From assembly GCF_000182565.1 (NCBI RefSeq), contig NW_015971542.1:62001-126000 (forward strand): a stretch of 64,000 nt of DNA. Reading direction: 5' to 3'. Positions 51,304 to 63,064 of the stretch are shown here, in pieces. The translations under genes and the position numbers were made by a program. The notes under the pieces were generated by a model. The model saw only the letters and a list, made by a program, of their open reading frames with translations, had not been told where the DNA came from and searched no databases. The number at the start of each line of letters is the position of its first letter. The first letter of the stretch is position 1. The DNA comes from Spizellomyces punctatus DAOM BR117 (Eukaryota > Chytridiomycota > Chytridiomycetes > Spizellomycetales > Spizellomycetaceae).

Positions 51304-51974
51304 GGTGCAGGCATGTTCAAGGTTGGTGAGTCAGCGTCCGATTGTACCACCTTAAACGTGTATGGCGCAGCAGGGCTTTGCGCTTAAGTAAACAAAACAA
51401 TCGCACTTTCAGCTTACTGGTACCGTACCTGTTCCTGAATTTAACTTTGAACGTAAATGGTGGGAACAGGGACATGATAGGATAATGTCCACTGCCACCC
51501 GACACAAACATTGAAAAGCTATTGTTATGTGATCCAAGCTACTGACTTCCGAGAATGGCGCGAGGAGGAAAAATGTTACGGGCAGGGTGCTCCATTATTG
51601 CGCACCTTATTTTGAAGCGCATATCCTGTATTTGCCGAAATCTAAAGCGAGATACACCGCGTGAAACCCGTAAACCCAAATTTCAAATTCAGGATACCTC
51701 CGGCATTCCGACAATTCTAGCTATAAACCCTGAAAACGGGTTTAGCTAGCCTTACCTAGACTATCGTACAAGCAATGTTAACAATGAGCCCTTTTTTTCA
51801 GTACCTAGCGAGGCGCTTTTCTGTGTTATGCGCAATCATCGAAATATCGGCGTATCGGCAAATGTATAAATAATGGGAGGAAAATTGACAGTGAACCTTT
51901 AGTCAGTCTCATCATTTTCGTCGTTCGCAAACCTTCACCTTTCGAAATAACTATTATTTTAGTCAACTGCTGCG
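51304..51974. other. Intergenic region, contains the promoter of the downstream seven-TM gene
   Basis: Apart from the TATA box at 51865 no feature is supported. Confidence 0.4.
51865..51871 (+). promoter_or_regulatory. TATA box of the seven-TM gene at 51975
   Basis: TATAAAT, 104-110 bases before the ATG. Confidence 0.45.
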
Positions 51975-52814
51975 ATGGCGATGGATGCCATTACGCAGCG
52001 TGTCATTGGAACATTCCTCGCTGGCATGGGAATGGCCTTTGTGATATGCTCCACCGTAACCTGGTCGCGAAAGTTTAACAGAAATCGAAACAAGCTTCTG
52101 CAGCTAGTAGTGCTCCTCCTTGCGTTCCTATTCAACGCTTTGATGCTAGTCGTCGCCATGGACTTTATAAAGCTGCAAATTTCAGCACGCACGACGGTTG
52201 CCGCTTTCTGCAATACCAGGATCAGCACGACCGCACAGTACATTTACATGTATTTCATGACGATACGACTGTTCTCCGTTCTAGAAGGGCGACAGCGTTT
52301 TGCTAGGGCGCTTGGCTATTTAGTGGCGGGGCTAATCGTCTGTTCGTGCCTGCTCAATGACGGGGCAAACTTTTATTCCCTCTCCCAATCGAAAATGAAC
52401 ATTGTCCTCTTCACCAACAATAAGTACTTTAATCAAATCGCCAAAGGTTCATCAACAACCGGAACCCTCCTTTACACCGTCATGCTGACCGTCACCGACA
52501 TTCTCCTCCTCACCAAAATAAAGGGAATCAAAGCAACCCTCTCCGGAGGCAAGAGCAGAGGCATGGCATCGCATCAGAGGGTGCAGATAGCCATTCTTCT
52601 CATTGCCATCTGTGGAAAGATCACAGAAAGCGTCCTAAAGATCCTCAGTATGGCGACAACGTACATGAGTCTGGATTCTTACTTTCGTGGTACGAACATG
52701 GCGATCGAGATTTGGCAGCTTGTCGAGCTGGGTGTTACAGTTCAAGATGTCATGACCCCAAAATCAGACGCAAGCAGCATTACAAGCAGGGGTGCACATC
52801 GTTCGGGGACGTGA
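51975..52814 (+). CDS. Intronless seven-helix membrane protein (orphan)
   Basis: 279 residues, ATG at 51975. Hydrophobic segments at about residues 10-30, 40-64, 78-103, 108-128, 158-180, 201-226 and 232-256 give seven helices. A basic loop follows helix 1 ('SRKFNRNRNK') and another precedes helix 6 ('KSRGMASHQR'). No known receptor motif was found. It shares size, intronless structure and helix number with the gene at 7565-8413, in a genome region where other genes have introns. The C-terminal tail is Ser/Thr-rich. Function unknown; membership in a lineage-specific family is an inference. Confidence 0.7.
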   Translation: MAMDAITQRVIGTFLAGMGMAFVICSTVTWSRKFNRNRNKLLQLVVLLLAFLFNALMLVVAMDFIKLQISARTTVAAFCNTRISTTAQYIYMYFMTIRLFSVLEGRQRFARALGYLVAGLIVCSCLLNDGANFYSLSQSKMNIVLFTNNKYFNQIAKGSSTTGTLLYTVMLTVTDILLLTKIKGIKATLSGGKSRGMASHQRVQIAILLIAICGKITESVLKILSMATTYMSLDSYFRGTNMAIEIWQLVELGVTVQDVMTPKSDASSITSRGAHRSGT

Positions 52815-53377
52815 AAAAGTCAGAGCCATACACTTCCGTGGCACAAGACTGGTCTTCTCCACTCGGCGCCGGCCAACATACTTCAAAATCCGAGCTTGAG
52901 AAATGCAGTTTTGCAATATGTCAGAGCAAACTTTGTAATGTGCACTAAAGCTGTTAAACCTGATAGATCTGCTCGTAGTGATAAGTTCCGACCATCAGTA
53001 GCAAAAAGTGAGGAAAGAGTAACTGTAGCCCGGAATACCGTCATCTTCCTTTTTTAGTTTGTGTAAAAAAGAAAAGAATTGCTACGTTCAAGTATGAAGG
53101 TCATTTCGACCTTGGGCCGAATTGTAACATGGCAACCTTCTACATGCCAAGTAGTCTCCGCTACTTGAATGCTGCCAAACTGCTCGTATATGAGGAAAGG
53201 TTGCTAAATCTGGTCGCCGACGACGCCATAGGTAAAATCATCAAGCAAAGTTTGACAAAATTATATTGGAATGCAAATAACGTGCTAAACAAAAAATATA
53301 CTGCATGGGCTACATATCGTTCATTACCGGCAACCTATTAACCCCAGCCCACTAATGTACACGATCATGGGATCATT
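52815..53377. other. Intergenic region, only a doubtful 70-codon frame
   Basis: A plus-strand frame at 53129-53341 has an ATG but no family resemblance. Not supported as a gene. Confidence 0.35.
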
Positions 53378-54753
53378 TCACTCATCTTTTGCTTTATAAG
53401 TCTCAGGTACCTGCCCCTGCAACCTTCCAAATCTCAACCCTGACAATAAGTTCCTCGCCGCGTTGTGGTGATCATAGACTCCACCATTGAAGGAATTTGT
53501 CATGTCTCGTCCCAATCCGGCTTTCAGGAACATGCGTCCACCGGGATGATGATCAATAAAGTTTTCAACATCATAGATGGTACCTTCGATAATCAAAAGC
53601 TGCTTTCCTTGGTCTTTGACTAGGGATCGGAACTCGTCAAAACTGTATTCGGGGAGGGTTTCCAGAGGAGGACCCCATTTGAGTTTTGCCTTCAATTGGG
53701 CAATTTTCTTTTCTTGCATTTGCAATCGACCTTTTTGGACCTCGTTTTCGGGGAAGACATGGAGGTTGTACGTAAGGCCAAAAAGAGAGCAGAACCAGAT
53801 CAACCATTTCGTTGGGTCGTATTGCCAAAAGAAGATGGCGTTACGGAAATCAGAAGGGAACTCGTGGTGGAAATTGTGGTAGCCCTCTCCCATGGTGATG
53901 AGCGCAGTGATAAAGTGGTCGCGAGGGGTGAAGCGATCGTCGAACGAGGTTTCGCCCAGCCAGTGAGCAAGAGAGTTTACGCAAAAGGTTGCGTGGTGAA
54001 CAAACAATAGTCGGGTGATACCAGCCCAAAAGTAGCCGCCCATCCAGTCTCCCCAGCCGATACCAGCAACCAGGGTTGGGAAGACAAATGCCATGAACAG
54101 CATGACACTAAAGGAGACGACGCTGTGTGAGACTTTTGACGAAAAGGCAAAGGAAGTATGCAAACTTACGGAATGAAGTTCTTGTGCTGCCACATGACAA
54201 TGGGATCCTTGTTCAAATCATTGATATCCACCAGTCCCCTCTTTTTGGGGTTTTCCTTGATCATCATCCATACTGCAAATCCAAATGTTGGCATAAACGA
54301 ACCAGATACAGTATATAGGATTCGGAAACTTACGTATATGCGAATGCCAGAATCCCTTGTGGGCCGAATACGGATCTCTGTCTGTGTCTGTCCATCTGTG
54401 ATGGGCACGATGGTGCCTGCTCCACCACTTGATAGAGCCTTCAGCAGCACCTGCCCCAGCAAGAGCCATAAACAACTGGTAAGGTTTTGCCGCATCATAC
54501 GATCTGTGGGACCAATATCGGTGGTACCCTGCAGGCAACAGACAAACATGTCAATAAACAGGGAGATCCATATGCCAATGCCAATGCATCACGTACCGGC
54601 AGTTATACCGAACCCAGTCGTGAAATAGTACACGATGGACCAAACGGCAGTCTTCCATGTCAAAGGCACGCAAAAGACAGTGTAAATGGCAAGTAGGGGG
54701 ATGGTCGTCAAGACGATCGTCCCCATTAGGTCGATGTCTCGCAACGAGACCAT
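53378..54753 (-). CDS. OLE1: Delta-9 acyl-CoA desaturase with C-terminal cytochrome b5 domain
   Basis: Four exons; exon 1 is 54753-54597 and exon 2 starts at 54528. Three histidine boxes that bind the di-iron centre are visible: '[13 protein letters not shown]', '[19 protein letters not shown]' and '[15 protein letters not shown]', plus '[13 protein letters not shown]'. Four hydrophobic helices surround them. The C-terminal region contains a cytochrome b5-like domain with the haem-ligand motif '[17 protein letters not shown]', as in fungal Ole1. It introduces the first double bond into stearoyl- or palmitoyl-CoA in the ER membrane. A TATAAAG element is about 90 bases upstream. The gene ends with TGA, which confirms TGA as a stop codon here. 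Confidence 0.94.
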
Positions 54754-54837
54754 GTTGAAAGTTTTCTTGTTATTGAAAGAAGGTACGGGAAATGAGATGA
54801 TGGTCTTACAAAAGGAACAAGCAGGAAGACCTCCTCA

Positions 54838-54846
54838 CTTTATACT
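54838..54846 (-). promoter_or_regulatory. TATA box of the desaturase gene
   Basis: The minus strand reads GAGTATAAAG about 90 bases before the ATG at 54753. Confidence 0.45.
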
Positions 54847-56136
54847 CCCGTCCATGTCTTGGCTTTTTTTTGCTGTCGTCATAAACCCGTCCTTCCAATC
54901 CGCTAGAACGGGCATTTCAAGGCAGAGGATAAACGGGGAATTCGGACCGCGTTGTGATTACGAGAGTCATGTATCCATATAAGGATATATAGTTGGTCCG
55001 AACACGTGTTGTGCCTGGCCTGTGTCGACTGCCAGTGGGCACGCAAGGGGAACGAATGCCACGTTCGTGTTCATCTTGGCGATTCCTTTTGTTCGTCGCT
55101 GATGATGGATTTTGAACTTTCTATAAAATGGAAGAATGCAACCTTGAATTCTTGGCATATCCCATCCAGCAAGAAAACCTTTGCTCGATCGCGTAGATGA
55201 TCTTGTCACAGAATGATGGCTCAATTCTCTTTTGTTCGTGGCTGACGAGTGTTGTAATGGATTTTGAACTTTCTAAAATGGAAGAATGCAACCTTGAACT
55301 CTTGGCATTTCCCATCCAGCAAGAAGAAAACCTTTGCTCGATCGCGTAGATGACCTTGTCACAGAATGATGGCTCAATTCTCGCCCTCTGGTCCGACATT
55401 GACGACGACAGCACCAACCATGATGAGTTGTTGGCACACCTCACGTCACCACCGCGTCGTTGTTGCCATGTTAACAAGTGCGGCAGGGCTAAAATGGTCC
55501 GTCTACAAACGATTCAATTAAACTGTTTCCCGTTCAGGCAAGAGGGAAAAGTAGAAAGAGCGGCTGGAACATTTGACATTCTTGTTTTATTCACCCTTTG
55601 ATGTCGAGATTAGACAAGCGCCTTTGGATCGATTCAATACAAGAGCATGCCATGGCAATGAAAATGCCATATGGACGCTGCCATGGCGGGGGGGATGAAC
55701 TCCTTCCAGTAAGCAGCTACGCAAGTGTTTGCCATACACAAACCCCTCTAATCCATCGGCCATTCCCCCAGGCTAGGAATACACTCGAAACTTACGTAAC
55801 TTGAAAGTAAAGAGACAAATTTTATAAATAAACAACAAAAAGTCGTGGAAATGAAACAATTCTGGTAAAAGGGATACAACTTGTACCGCAAATTAACAAA
55901 TTTGATGCTAGATTTGAGACACGCGATGTTGGCTTAGTTCTTAAAATGTTTAATGAAAACATTTTCTCTTGAAAGGTTTTTTGGAGACCCGACGCTCAAC
56001 GGGCGAAAAAACGACGACGACGACAACGACAAGCGGTTTTTGTTTTTGCTTCGACATTGGCAGATCAAACGGGCAGCAGCAGCAGCAGTAACAGCAACAG
56101 CACCTCATCGCCAGCGAGCTTTTCGTCTTTCCAGCA
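54847..56136. other. Intergenic region with a tandem duplication
   Basis: No gene supported. A roughly 150-bp segment occurs twice in tandem (about 55085-55240 and 55241-55385). A CAG-type triplet run lies near 56071-56100 just before the next gene. Confidence 0.5.
55085..55385. repeat. Non-coding tandem duplication, about 150 bp
   Basis: Both copies contain GGATTTTGAACTTTC, CTTTGCTCGATCGCGTAGATG and GTCACAGAATGATGGCTCAA, with a few substitutions and small indels. Confidence 0.8.
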
Positions 56137-59100
56137 ATGCCCCAACATCAGCAGCGTTCGGCACCTCCCTCCCTCGTCACCACACCACCTCTCTCTCCTT
56201 CTTCTCCACACTCGTCATCCTCATCGCGACATAAACAACATGCTTCCCGACAACAGTCCGTTGCTCTTGCCCATGACATTACATCCCTCCTACTCTCCCT
56301 TCAAGGACTGGCACAGAGATTGGATCCATATTGTTCGCCTGTCTTGCACTGGGTGACTTTTGTCCTGACGTGGCAAAATAACTATGTGTCCCTGTTATGT
56401 GGTATCGCGGTGGTTGTGTGCTGCTTAAAGTGGGAGTATACGGTGCATTTGCCGTTTCTGTTGGGGATCGGTGGGCTCGGGTTTGCCTACGCAAGGAGAT
56501 TGGGTAAGTAATACATACCTCTGAGCAAAACGTGTATTGTAGTGGGCAAGTAACGAGAGTAGAAAAAAGTTGGGAATGGAGAAGAGAGCCTGTTCACCAC
56601 AACATGGCACAACGGATTCAATCCATGATTTTGTTGACTATCTACTATGCAGTCCTATGCGACCTCTTGTCACTAAACAAACTTACCTTGTCGTTGTCAC
56701 TGTTCCAGGACGAGGAGTACGCAAGCGATTTACAAATCCACAACCACCCACTGTCCCTCATTTGATTCACTACCTCATATCCGTGACGTCCACATTACAT
56801 TCGTTTGTCGATACACTAGACTCCCTGAGTTCGCTTGTCACGTTTACCCGAAAGTCGGAACGGGCGTCGCTGGGCCTATTTCGCGCGGTAATAGTTTCTT
56901 ACGTCTTGTGGCTCATTGCTACCGCAATGGTTGGGGTTCGAGGCGTATCTACTGCTTGCGGACTCCTCATCATTGCCTGGGGAAGCGAGTTTGGTCAAGT
57001 TTTACGAGAAACTGTCGCAAAACGCTTAAGCGATGTGGCAATAAGCTTGGGTATGCATGTCGAATGGATAGATGAAGACGATGACGAGGAGGATGAAAGC
57101 GAGACAAAGCGACAGAGGAAAGATTCAGTGTCAAAGTTGGCTGCGGCGGCAGCAGCGGAAGAAGCGGAGATGCTTCGAAGAGGAAGCGATGTTGCTTCAA
57201 GACACATTCTTGGCATCAGACCAGCTCCGCCATCGAGACAAAAGGCACAAGTGACTGTTCAGACAGCGCCGGCACCTGGCGCAACCGCCAAAAAGCCAGC
57301 TACAAAGACGAAAAAATCAACAAAGCCTCGTAGTCCCGCTATTCCCGGCATACCTACCACCGCTATTCCTGCTATTCCAATTACTAGAATCGTCCCTGCC
57401 AATAACGTTACTAGAGTTGAAAGACCCACCACTGTGATTACAAAGGATGTTGTGCAGCAAGAAAAGTCCTTGCCTGAGGAAGCAGCAGATGCTGCAAAAG
57501 CAGTAGAGCCATCATCCGAGCCACGCATTCCTAGTGTCACAGAAGCACCTGCCACTTCTGAAGCCGACAGTGGCCGTCCGACCTCGACTGGCAGCTCAAC
57601 GTCATCCGAGTCTGGTCAGATTGGGAAAGACTCTCGGCCACGATCAGGATCGTCCACGGATTCCGATAACCATGCTACCCGTGTACGAAACCGCCTTGCT
57701 GAAGTGGTTGCTCGTTCAGCTACGCCGAATCAAACAAAGAGTGATACCCAAGGTCTGCCAGATTCGGCCGTTGATCTTGAAGGTTCACAGAACGAAAAAG
57801 GATTGTCCGAAGCGATCTCAAAAGATACAACGGAGACCATCACCAAAGAGGAACATGTTCCAGACGAATCGAACGTTTCGGTGGATTATCACCCTGATTG
57901 GACTTTTCCCGAAGACGAGACCGACGATTTTCGCAAAGAATTGGCGGGAAGTCTACTGCGGAACAGAAAGCCCACACCTTACCATTCTCCCGAGACTTCA
58001 GAAGATTACTTTGGTCCCAGTTCAAAAGACGCTGCCAATTCTGGCTCTGTGACGCTAACCGATTCCCTTCCCCGACGACGTGCCTCTTCCTTGTCCAACC
58101 CAACTATAGGATTCTTGAGCGATGCTGATCGCAGCCACGACACCGAGCCTGAATCCGGTTCGGACACTGAAAGCTTGGACAGCGTGCCTTATCTCCGGCG
58201 TCGTCGATCATGCGACAGTGACCTGACGATCGATGCGTTGGCTGATTTCTCTAACCCTCGACGCTCCTCATATATGAACACACCTCAACCCCCTTCACGG
58301 ACCTCATCTCGCACCCGCGCTCCCTCGAATGCCTCTACACTCTCATCCGATTCGCTCTCCAGTCGCGCACGAAGTGATTCTTCGTCGACTGCGTCTGGAA
58401 CGTTGAAGAGAGACTACACTGTCCCTGCAACGTTACTGACCGATGCTGATTACACCTCCCCCATCGGCCCAAACAGCCCAACCCTTTCCAATCATTCTTC
58501 TCGATCATCCTTCCGGGGTTCAAACCGTAAAGCTCTCAGCATGATTCTCAGTTTTGAAACCTATGAAAATCAGCGATGGTGGGTAGGCGTCGGATGGGTT
58601 CCCCATCTTCTGCCCACTGAACGCGGAGCATGGACAGACCATACCGGCACGAAACACCTCCCAAAAGCGAGCTTCGATCTCCCCGAATTCCGACGTGACC
58701 AACTAGCTCAAATGAACATCAAGATTGGTTCTGAAGATTCGGGGTCTGAATTTGGGTTGGACCTCGAGCACAAGCGGTATGCATGGGATTGGGATGGGCC
58801 TTGGCAAGTAGACATGTACGGCTCCACGACAGATGAAGATGGATGGGAATATGGAGATAATTTTTGGGGAGGCTGGAAGAACCGGAGAACCCTAAAGAGA
58901 GTCGTTAGACGACGACGCTGGGTTCGGTTGGCACGGCTATTTGAGTTAGGACGAAAACGAAGCGTTACATTTGGTACCAGTATCATTTTTGAGGAGCCTG
59001 TGTTAGATATTATTGGGGAAGAAGCACACGAGCATGCAGAGGGGAATGCGGATGACGAGGAGTGGGAAACTCGATCTCCGTCTTTTGACGAGGATGAAGA

Positions 59101-59323
59101 AATGTACGATGATCGCGATGATGCCCTCGTTCCTGGCGAGGGAGAGCAAGAGCGATCAAGGATGTGGCATGATATTGCGGGCGATATAGCTGGGGTAGAC
59201 AGTACGGAAAGAGTAGACGTGCCACCAAAGCGAGCTCGAGCCACTTCTGTCCCGTCACCGTCGACCTCTACCTTTGGTCGACATGAAACCGGTCGGATAA
59301 GAAGTGGGTCTGCAGGAATATAA
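56137..59323 (+). CDS. Pex30-like ER/peroxisome membrane protein with DysF domain
   Basis: Exons 56137-56503 and 56709-59323 (donor GTAAGT, acceptor CCAG, phase 1), 993 residues. The N-terminus holds a reticulon-like membrane region: 'YVSLLCGIAVVVCCLKWEY', 'HLPFLLGIGGLGFAYA', then 'AVIVSYVLWLIATAMVGV' and 'ACGLLIIAWGSEFGQVL'. A long disordered Ser/Thr/acidic middle (about 240-720) follows. The C-terminal dysferlin-type domain has 'ETYENQRWWVGVGWVPHL' (DysF-N) and 'DEDGWEYGDNFWGGW' with 'RRRRWVRLARL' (DysF-C). Pex30/Pex23-family proteins of this order shape ER subdomains where peroxisomes and lipid droplets form. The start is the first ATG in frame; upstream bases read Gln/Ser-rich only in another frame. 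Confidence 0.83.
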
Positions 59324-60502
59324 ATTTTCTTTATAGATGCGGACCTTGGTCGTAGCTCTTAGCGACATGCAGAGTGTACGGGATATTGTATTGTTATATA
59401 GACAACTTGTATTTTTTGAAAAAAAATGATCTTTCTCGCTGATCGTCTCCGTGAAGTGTGGGATGGGTTTGCGTTTGTGTTATGGACAACAGCCAGAAGC
59501 ATTGAACCTCATCACATGATCAATGAACAATCACATAGGACACCCACCATCACTGTTACCTCTCGATTTCATTCTGCTGGAACGGTGGGCGGCGTATCCA
59601 TGGATGGACATCTTGTGGCTTTCCTGTTTGGCTGTATCGTTCATGACGGGTTTGTATAGAGATTATAACATGAGATATCCGTTAAGCCATAGCTGTAGGA
59701 ACCTTATGGAGCAAAACATGTACCTGGTAAGCCAAAGGGATTTGTTTACTTGGACTCGTGTGCTATGCAGTGTCCGCAAGGTCCTATCTACTAGGGTTTC
59801 TAGATTGCAAGACTTTCCAATTGTGAAGCGCGGAATTCCAAGTAAGCCACAAAGGCAAGAACACAATGCAAGACGACATTGCAATTATTTGAGTAGTAGG
59901 AAAGATCCGTAGCAAGAGTATCCTTTGCATTCTAAAAACCCAAATAAAATATAGAAAAGCAACACAATACAAAAAACTATGCCAAATAACCCAAAACATG
60001 CACAAGAAAGCGACGGGAAAAGATGGTCCTTTCAAAAGGACAGTTCACTTGAATGAAAACCGGCAACCATGCTGAATAGCATTGCCAGCGCGTCGGGTCT
60101 CAATCATCATTTGGCCTGGTCAATAGGGAACATTGCTTTCAGAACCCTGATATGCGCGCATAGCATCTTGTAGCGTGAACACAAGGGGAGGTCAGCAATA
60201 GTTCCTCGAGTTGCACTTTGCCGCCTCTCGTTTCTTTTTGGGCAGTGTTTTGACTCCCCCGCGTGATCAACAACAGGACGTAAGTATCAGGAAAGACTCT
60301 GCAGGAGGCTTTGTGGCGGGAGGGGGCGGAAATCCCTGGGCAGCTCTGGGAGTATAAGTAGCGGGGGGAGCATATGTATGTGTTCAAAACCTACTTTTGT
60401 TGTGTTTTATACATTTTGTAAAAATCCCTCTTGGTCTTTTATTTTCTTGTGGAGCAACATCTTTAAAACCCCTAAATAACAAATAAAAGCAATAGAGAGG
60501 CC
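59324..60502. other. Intergenic region, no supported gene
   Basis: Short frames exist on both strands but none has family resemblance. A TATA-like AGTATAAGTA at 60351-60360 lies about 145 bases before the next ATG. Confidence 0.4.
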
Positions 60503-61519
60503 ATGGGCTCACAACCATTTTGGTCATCCGTCCTTCGAGCAACGCGGTTGGGAAGCGCTTCTGTCGCAACGACGAAAAAGAAATCTTCGTCGCCTTCGAG
60601 TGCGTCACCTCTCGCATCGCCAGGGCTTGCTAGGGCGAGCGTACCTAAACCAGGTACAACATTGGATATCTCGGAGCCAGCGGGGGGACTGGCACCTTTA
60701 TCATCATTGGGTTTACATTCCGACATGAAAGCTGGTCATTTCATCGCTGGGTCAGAGTCTCCACTTCTCAATGCGTCCCCTCCTTTGGCGACATTATGCC
60801 ATCCCGAGTCTGATTCTGCCACACCGGAAACATTACCAGAATCCTTTAAACCAGCACTCCATCCCGCAGTCTCCAAACTGGTCGCTTTTGAAATGGATGG
60901 TGATCTATCCACCTTGAAAAAAGCGGGAACCCCGATAAAAAGGGACCCATTCTCAGACGACGACGGATCCTCCGACACGACAGCCACACTGGAAGCCCGC
61001 CAGAGCTCGGGCTCCATTCCCGGCTCCCGTCGTGGGAGCGTCGGTAGCTCGACAGGAACCCTCTCTCGCCGTCGTGTCTCCTTTGCACCCAGTCCCTCCA
61101 TGGTCGTCAGTTTCGATGCCCGCGACGCACCCGCAAAATGCATTGAAAAGCAAATGTCCCTCCTGGACGAATCCAACTCCAAGAACCAACCGCAAGGTGG
61201 GTTGGAAGGTGCCGATTTAACGGATGGCACATCTGTCATTGCACCCGCTGCAGATGAGTTGTCCGGTCCCGCCGCTACACTAGATATGTCCAAACAAGAA
61301 GAAGAGGACGCTAGAGTCGCCGCAAAGATTCGTGCAAAGCAGATGAGGCAGTTGGAGGCTGCCAGGAAAGGATCAATACATCAGCAACAATTGTCGCAGC
61401 AGCTGCAGCAGCACCAACGGCAAGAGGAAGACAGACAGAGACGGAGCTCGTGGGCGCGCGCTTTTACGGCGAATGCGCTGGCAATGGGAGGGGGAATGGG
61501 TCCCATTATTACATTGTAG
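60503..61519 (+). CDS. Disordered protein with RVxF (PP1-docking-like) motif
   Basis: Intronless, 338 residues, ATG at 60503. It is Ser/Pro-rich and mostly disordered. A central 'SRRRVSFAPSPSMVVSFD' contains RVSF, which fits the PP1 catalytic-subunit docking pattern, and RRRVS, which fits a basophilic kinase site; such overlap lets phosphorylation block PP1 binding in known regulators. The C-terminal third is a charged Gln/Glu/Arg-rich coiled-coil-like region ('EEEDARVAAKIRAKQMRQLE'). No catalytic domain. The PP1 role is inference from a short motif. Confidence 0.6.
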   Translation: MGSQPFWSSVLRATRLGSASVATTKKKSSSPSSASPLASPGLARASVPKPGTTLDISEPAGGLAPLSSLGLHSDMKAGHFIAGSESPLLNASPPLATLCHPESDSATPETLPESFKPALHPAVSKLVAFEMDGDLSTLKKAGTPIKRDPFSDDDGSSDTTATLEARQSSGSIPGSRRGSVGSSTGTLSRRRVSFAPSPSMVVSFDARDAPAKCIEKQMSLLDESNSKNQPQGGLEGADLTDGTSVIAPAADELSGPAATLDMSKQEEEDARVAAKIRAKQMRQLEAARKGSIHQQQLSQQLQQHQRQEEDRQRRSSWARAFTANALAMGGGMGPIITL

Positions 61520-62060
61520 AAAGATGTCAAGGCAGGAATTTTGTCCGGGCATTGAGATGGTGGATCAGAATCTAACGTTATGTAGATTTCGCGGACATGA
61601 AAGTCCCGCCGTTTTGTTTTCATTTGCTTGCATTTATTTCATTTCATTCGCTTTTTTATTGTGTTTTTGTTTTGGGATCATGCACGGTCTTAATGAAAAA
61701 AATTGTCATCGTACAGTATTGCAAGGGTTACTTTAGGCCAGAGCTACTCTAGGGCGAAAGGGAGTAGAAGGACGGAAAGAAGAAGAAAAAGGGCTAACTT
61801 ATTCGCGATAGCCATCAGAAACCCATCTAGCTAGTAAGAAAAAAAAAAAGAAAAGTGCGATTCTAATACTGTACTACACTATACTACAAATGGTGTCCAT
61901 AAAAACTCCCCCGCAGCCGTAACAAGACCAAAAGAACAGAAAACTACATGCAAAAGGTGCGACCACCAACTGGACCTCTCGGTGCCCTCTAAAGCTTGGC
62001 TCTAATTCTTTCACATAGATGAATGACATAAGAGGTCAACCTTTATCCCGACTGACGATA
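61520..62060. other. Intergenic region between convergent genes
   Basis: T-rich and A-rich tracts, probably 3' untranslated regions of the two flanking genes. No gene seen. Confidence 0.4.
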
Positions 62061-63064
62061 TCAATATCCATAATGGCGTGGTGGTTGATATCCGCTGTTA
62101 CTTCCTCCATAGTCGGATCCTGGGGGCGGAGGGTACGCAGCCGGACCAGGATACGCTGCATACCCACCATACTCTGATGGTGCAGCATGCGACTGGTATG
62201 TCGCATATGTGGCAGGCATGGTGTACTGGCCGCCGTAATCCGACCTGGCGCCATACTCTGTCGCTGCATAGGCAGTTGGAACAGGAGACGGTCCCCTTCC
62301 ATTAGTATGGTTGAGTTCCATGAGGAAATTTGAGCGAGGATCTTTCTCGCCACTCCCGCCAGCAGAAGTGGAGTTGATTGGCCGGGAGGATGCATTAGAA
62401 CTGAGCGTATTTCCGTACTCGCGGGTCATCATTCTCTTACGGAAATCACCAGACGGTGCCAGGGTTGCTTTACGGAAGACATAGATTCCAAGAACCGCAG
62501 CTCCAATGGCTCCGCCTACGATACCGATGGATAAGAGGGAAATCTTGGTTGTTGACGAACTCTTGGTCTCTGCGGTCTGAGCGCCAGCTGTAGCGGTTGC
62601 GACACTGGTCGCTGTGTCAGTCACGGCCAAGGTTGGAGTGGCCCTGGAACGGGTAATGATTTGGGTGACCGGCGGAAGAGACGTGACTGGGGTAGCAGAG
62701 GAGATGGGCACTGAAACTGAGGGGACAGAGGTCTGAATTGCGGAAGTCACAATGGAACTCGGAATCGGATCAGTGGTCGAAGAAACGGACGGGATCGTCG
62801 CTGGCGATGAAATCGTTGCCGTTGTTGTTGATGAAGAAGCCCCACGACCACCGCCAAAGATATCTGTTGAAAACAACTTGGTTCACACTTCCTGACCGTC
62901 GAGAGCAAAGATATGCGCAGATACCCACCAGTAAAGATATTTCCCAGCTGAGGGTCTGCCCTCACATGGACACTGCCCACCGACAAAACCAGGGCTACCC
63001 AAGCCAACAAAGCCATTCGTCGAGCCATACCGATAGCGGCTCGTTGTCGGAGTCGCAAGGACAT
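62061..63064 (-). CDS. Mucin-like single-pass membrane protein
   Basis: Exons 63064-62929 and 62863-62061 (donor GTGGGT, acceptor CAACAG, phase 1), 312 residues. A signal peptide is visible ('MALLAWVALVLSVGSVHVRA'). The ectodomain is Ser/Thr/Pro/Val-rich, suited to O-glycosylation. A single membrane helix near residue 160 ('LLSIGIVGGAIGAAVLGIYV') is followed by basic residues ('FRKATL'). The cytoplasmic tail ends in Tyr/Gly/Pro-rich repeats ('SDYGGQYTMPATYATYQS', 'SEYGGYAAYPGPAAYPPPPG'). The layout resembles fungal cell-surface sensors of the Wsc/Msb2/Mid2 type, but no specific domain such as WSC is present. Confidence 0.66.

Noticed and set aside
59523-59912. 129-codon plus-strand frame between two genes
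   Set aside because: No family resemblance, and overlapping frames on the other strand are of similar quality.
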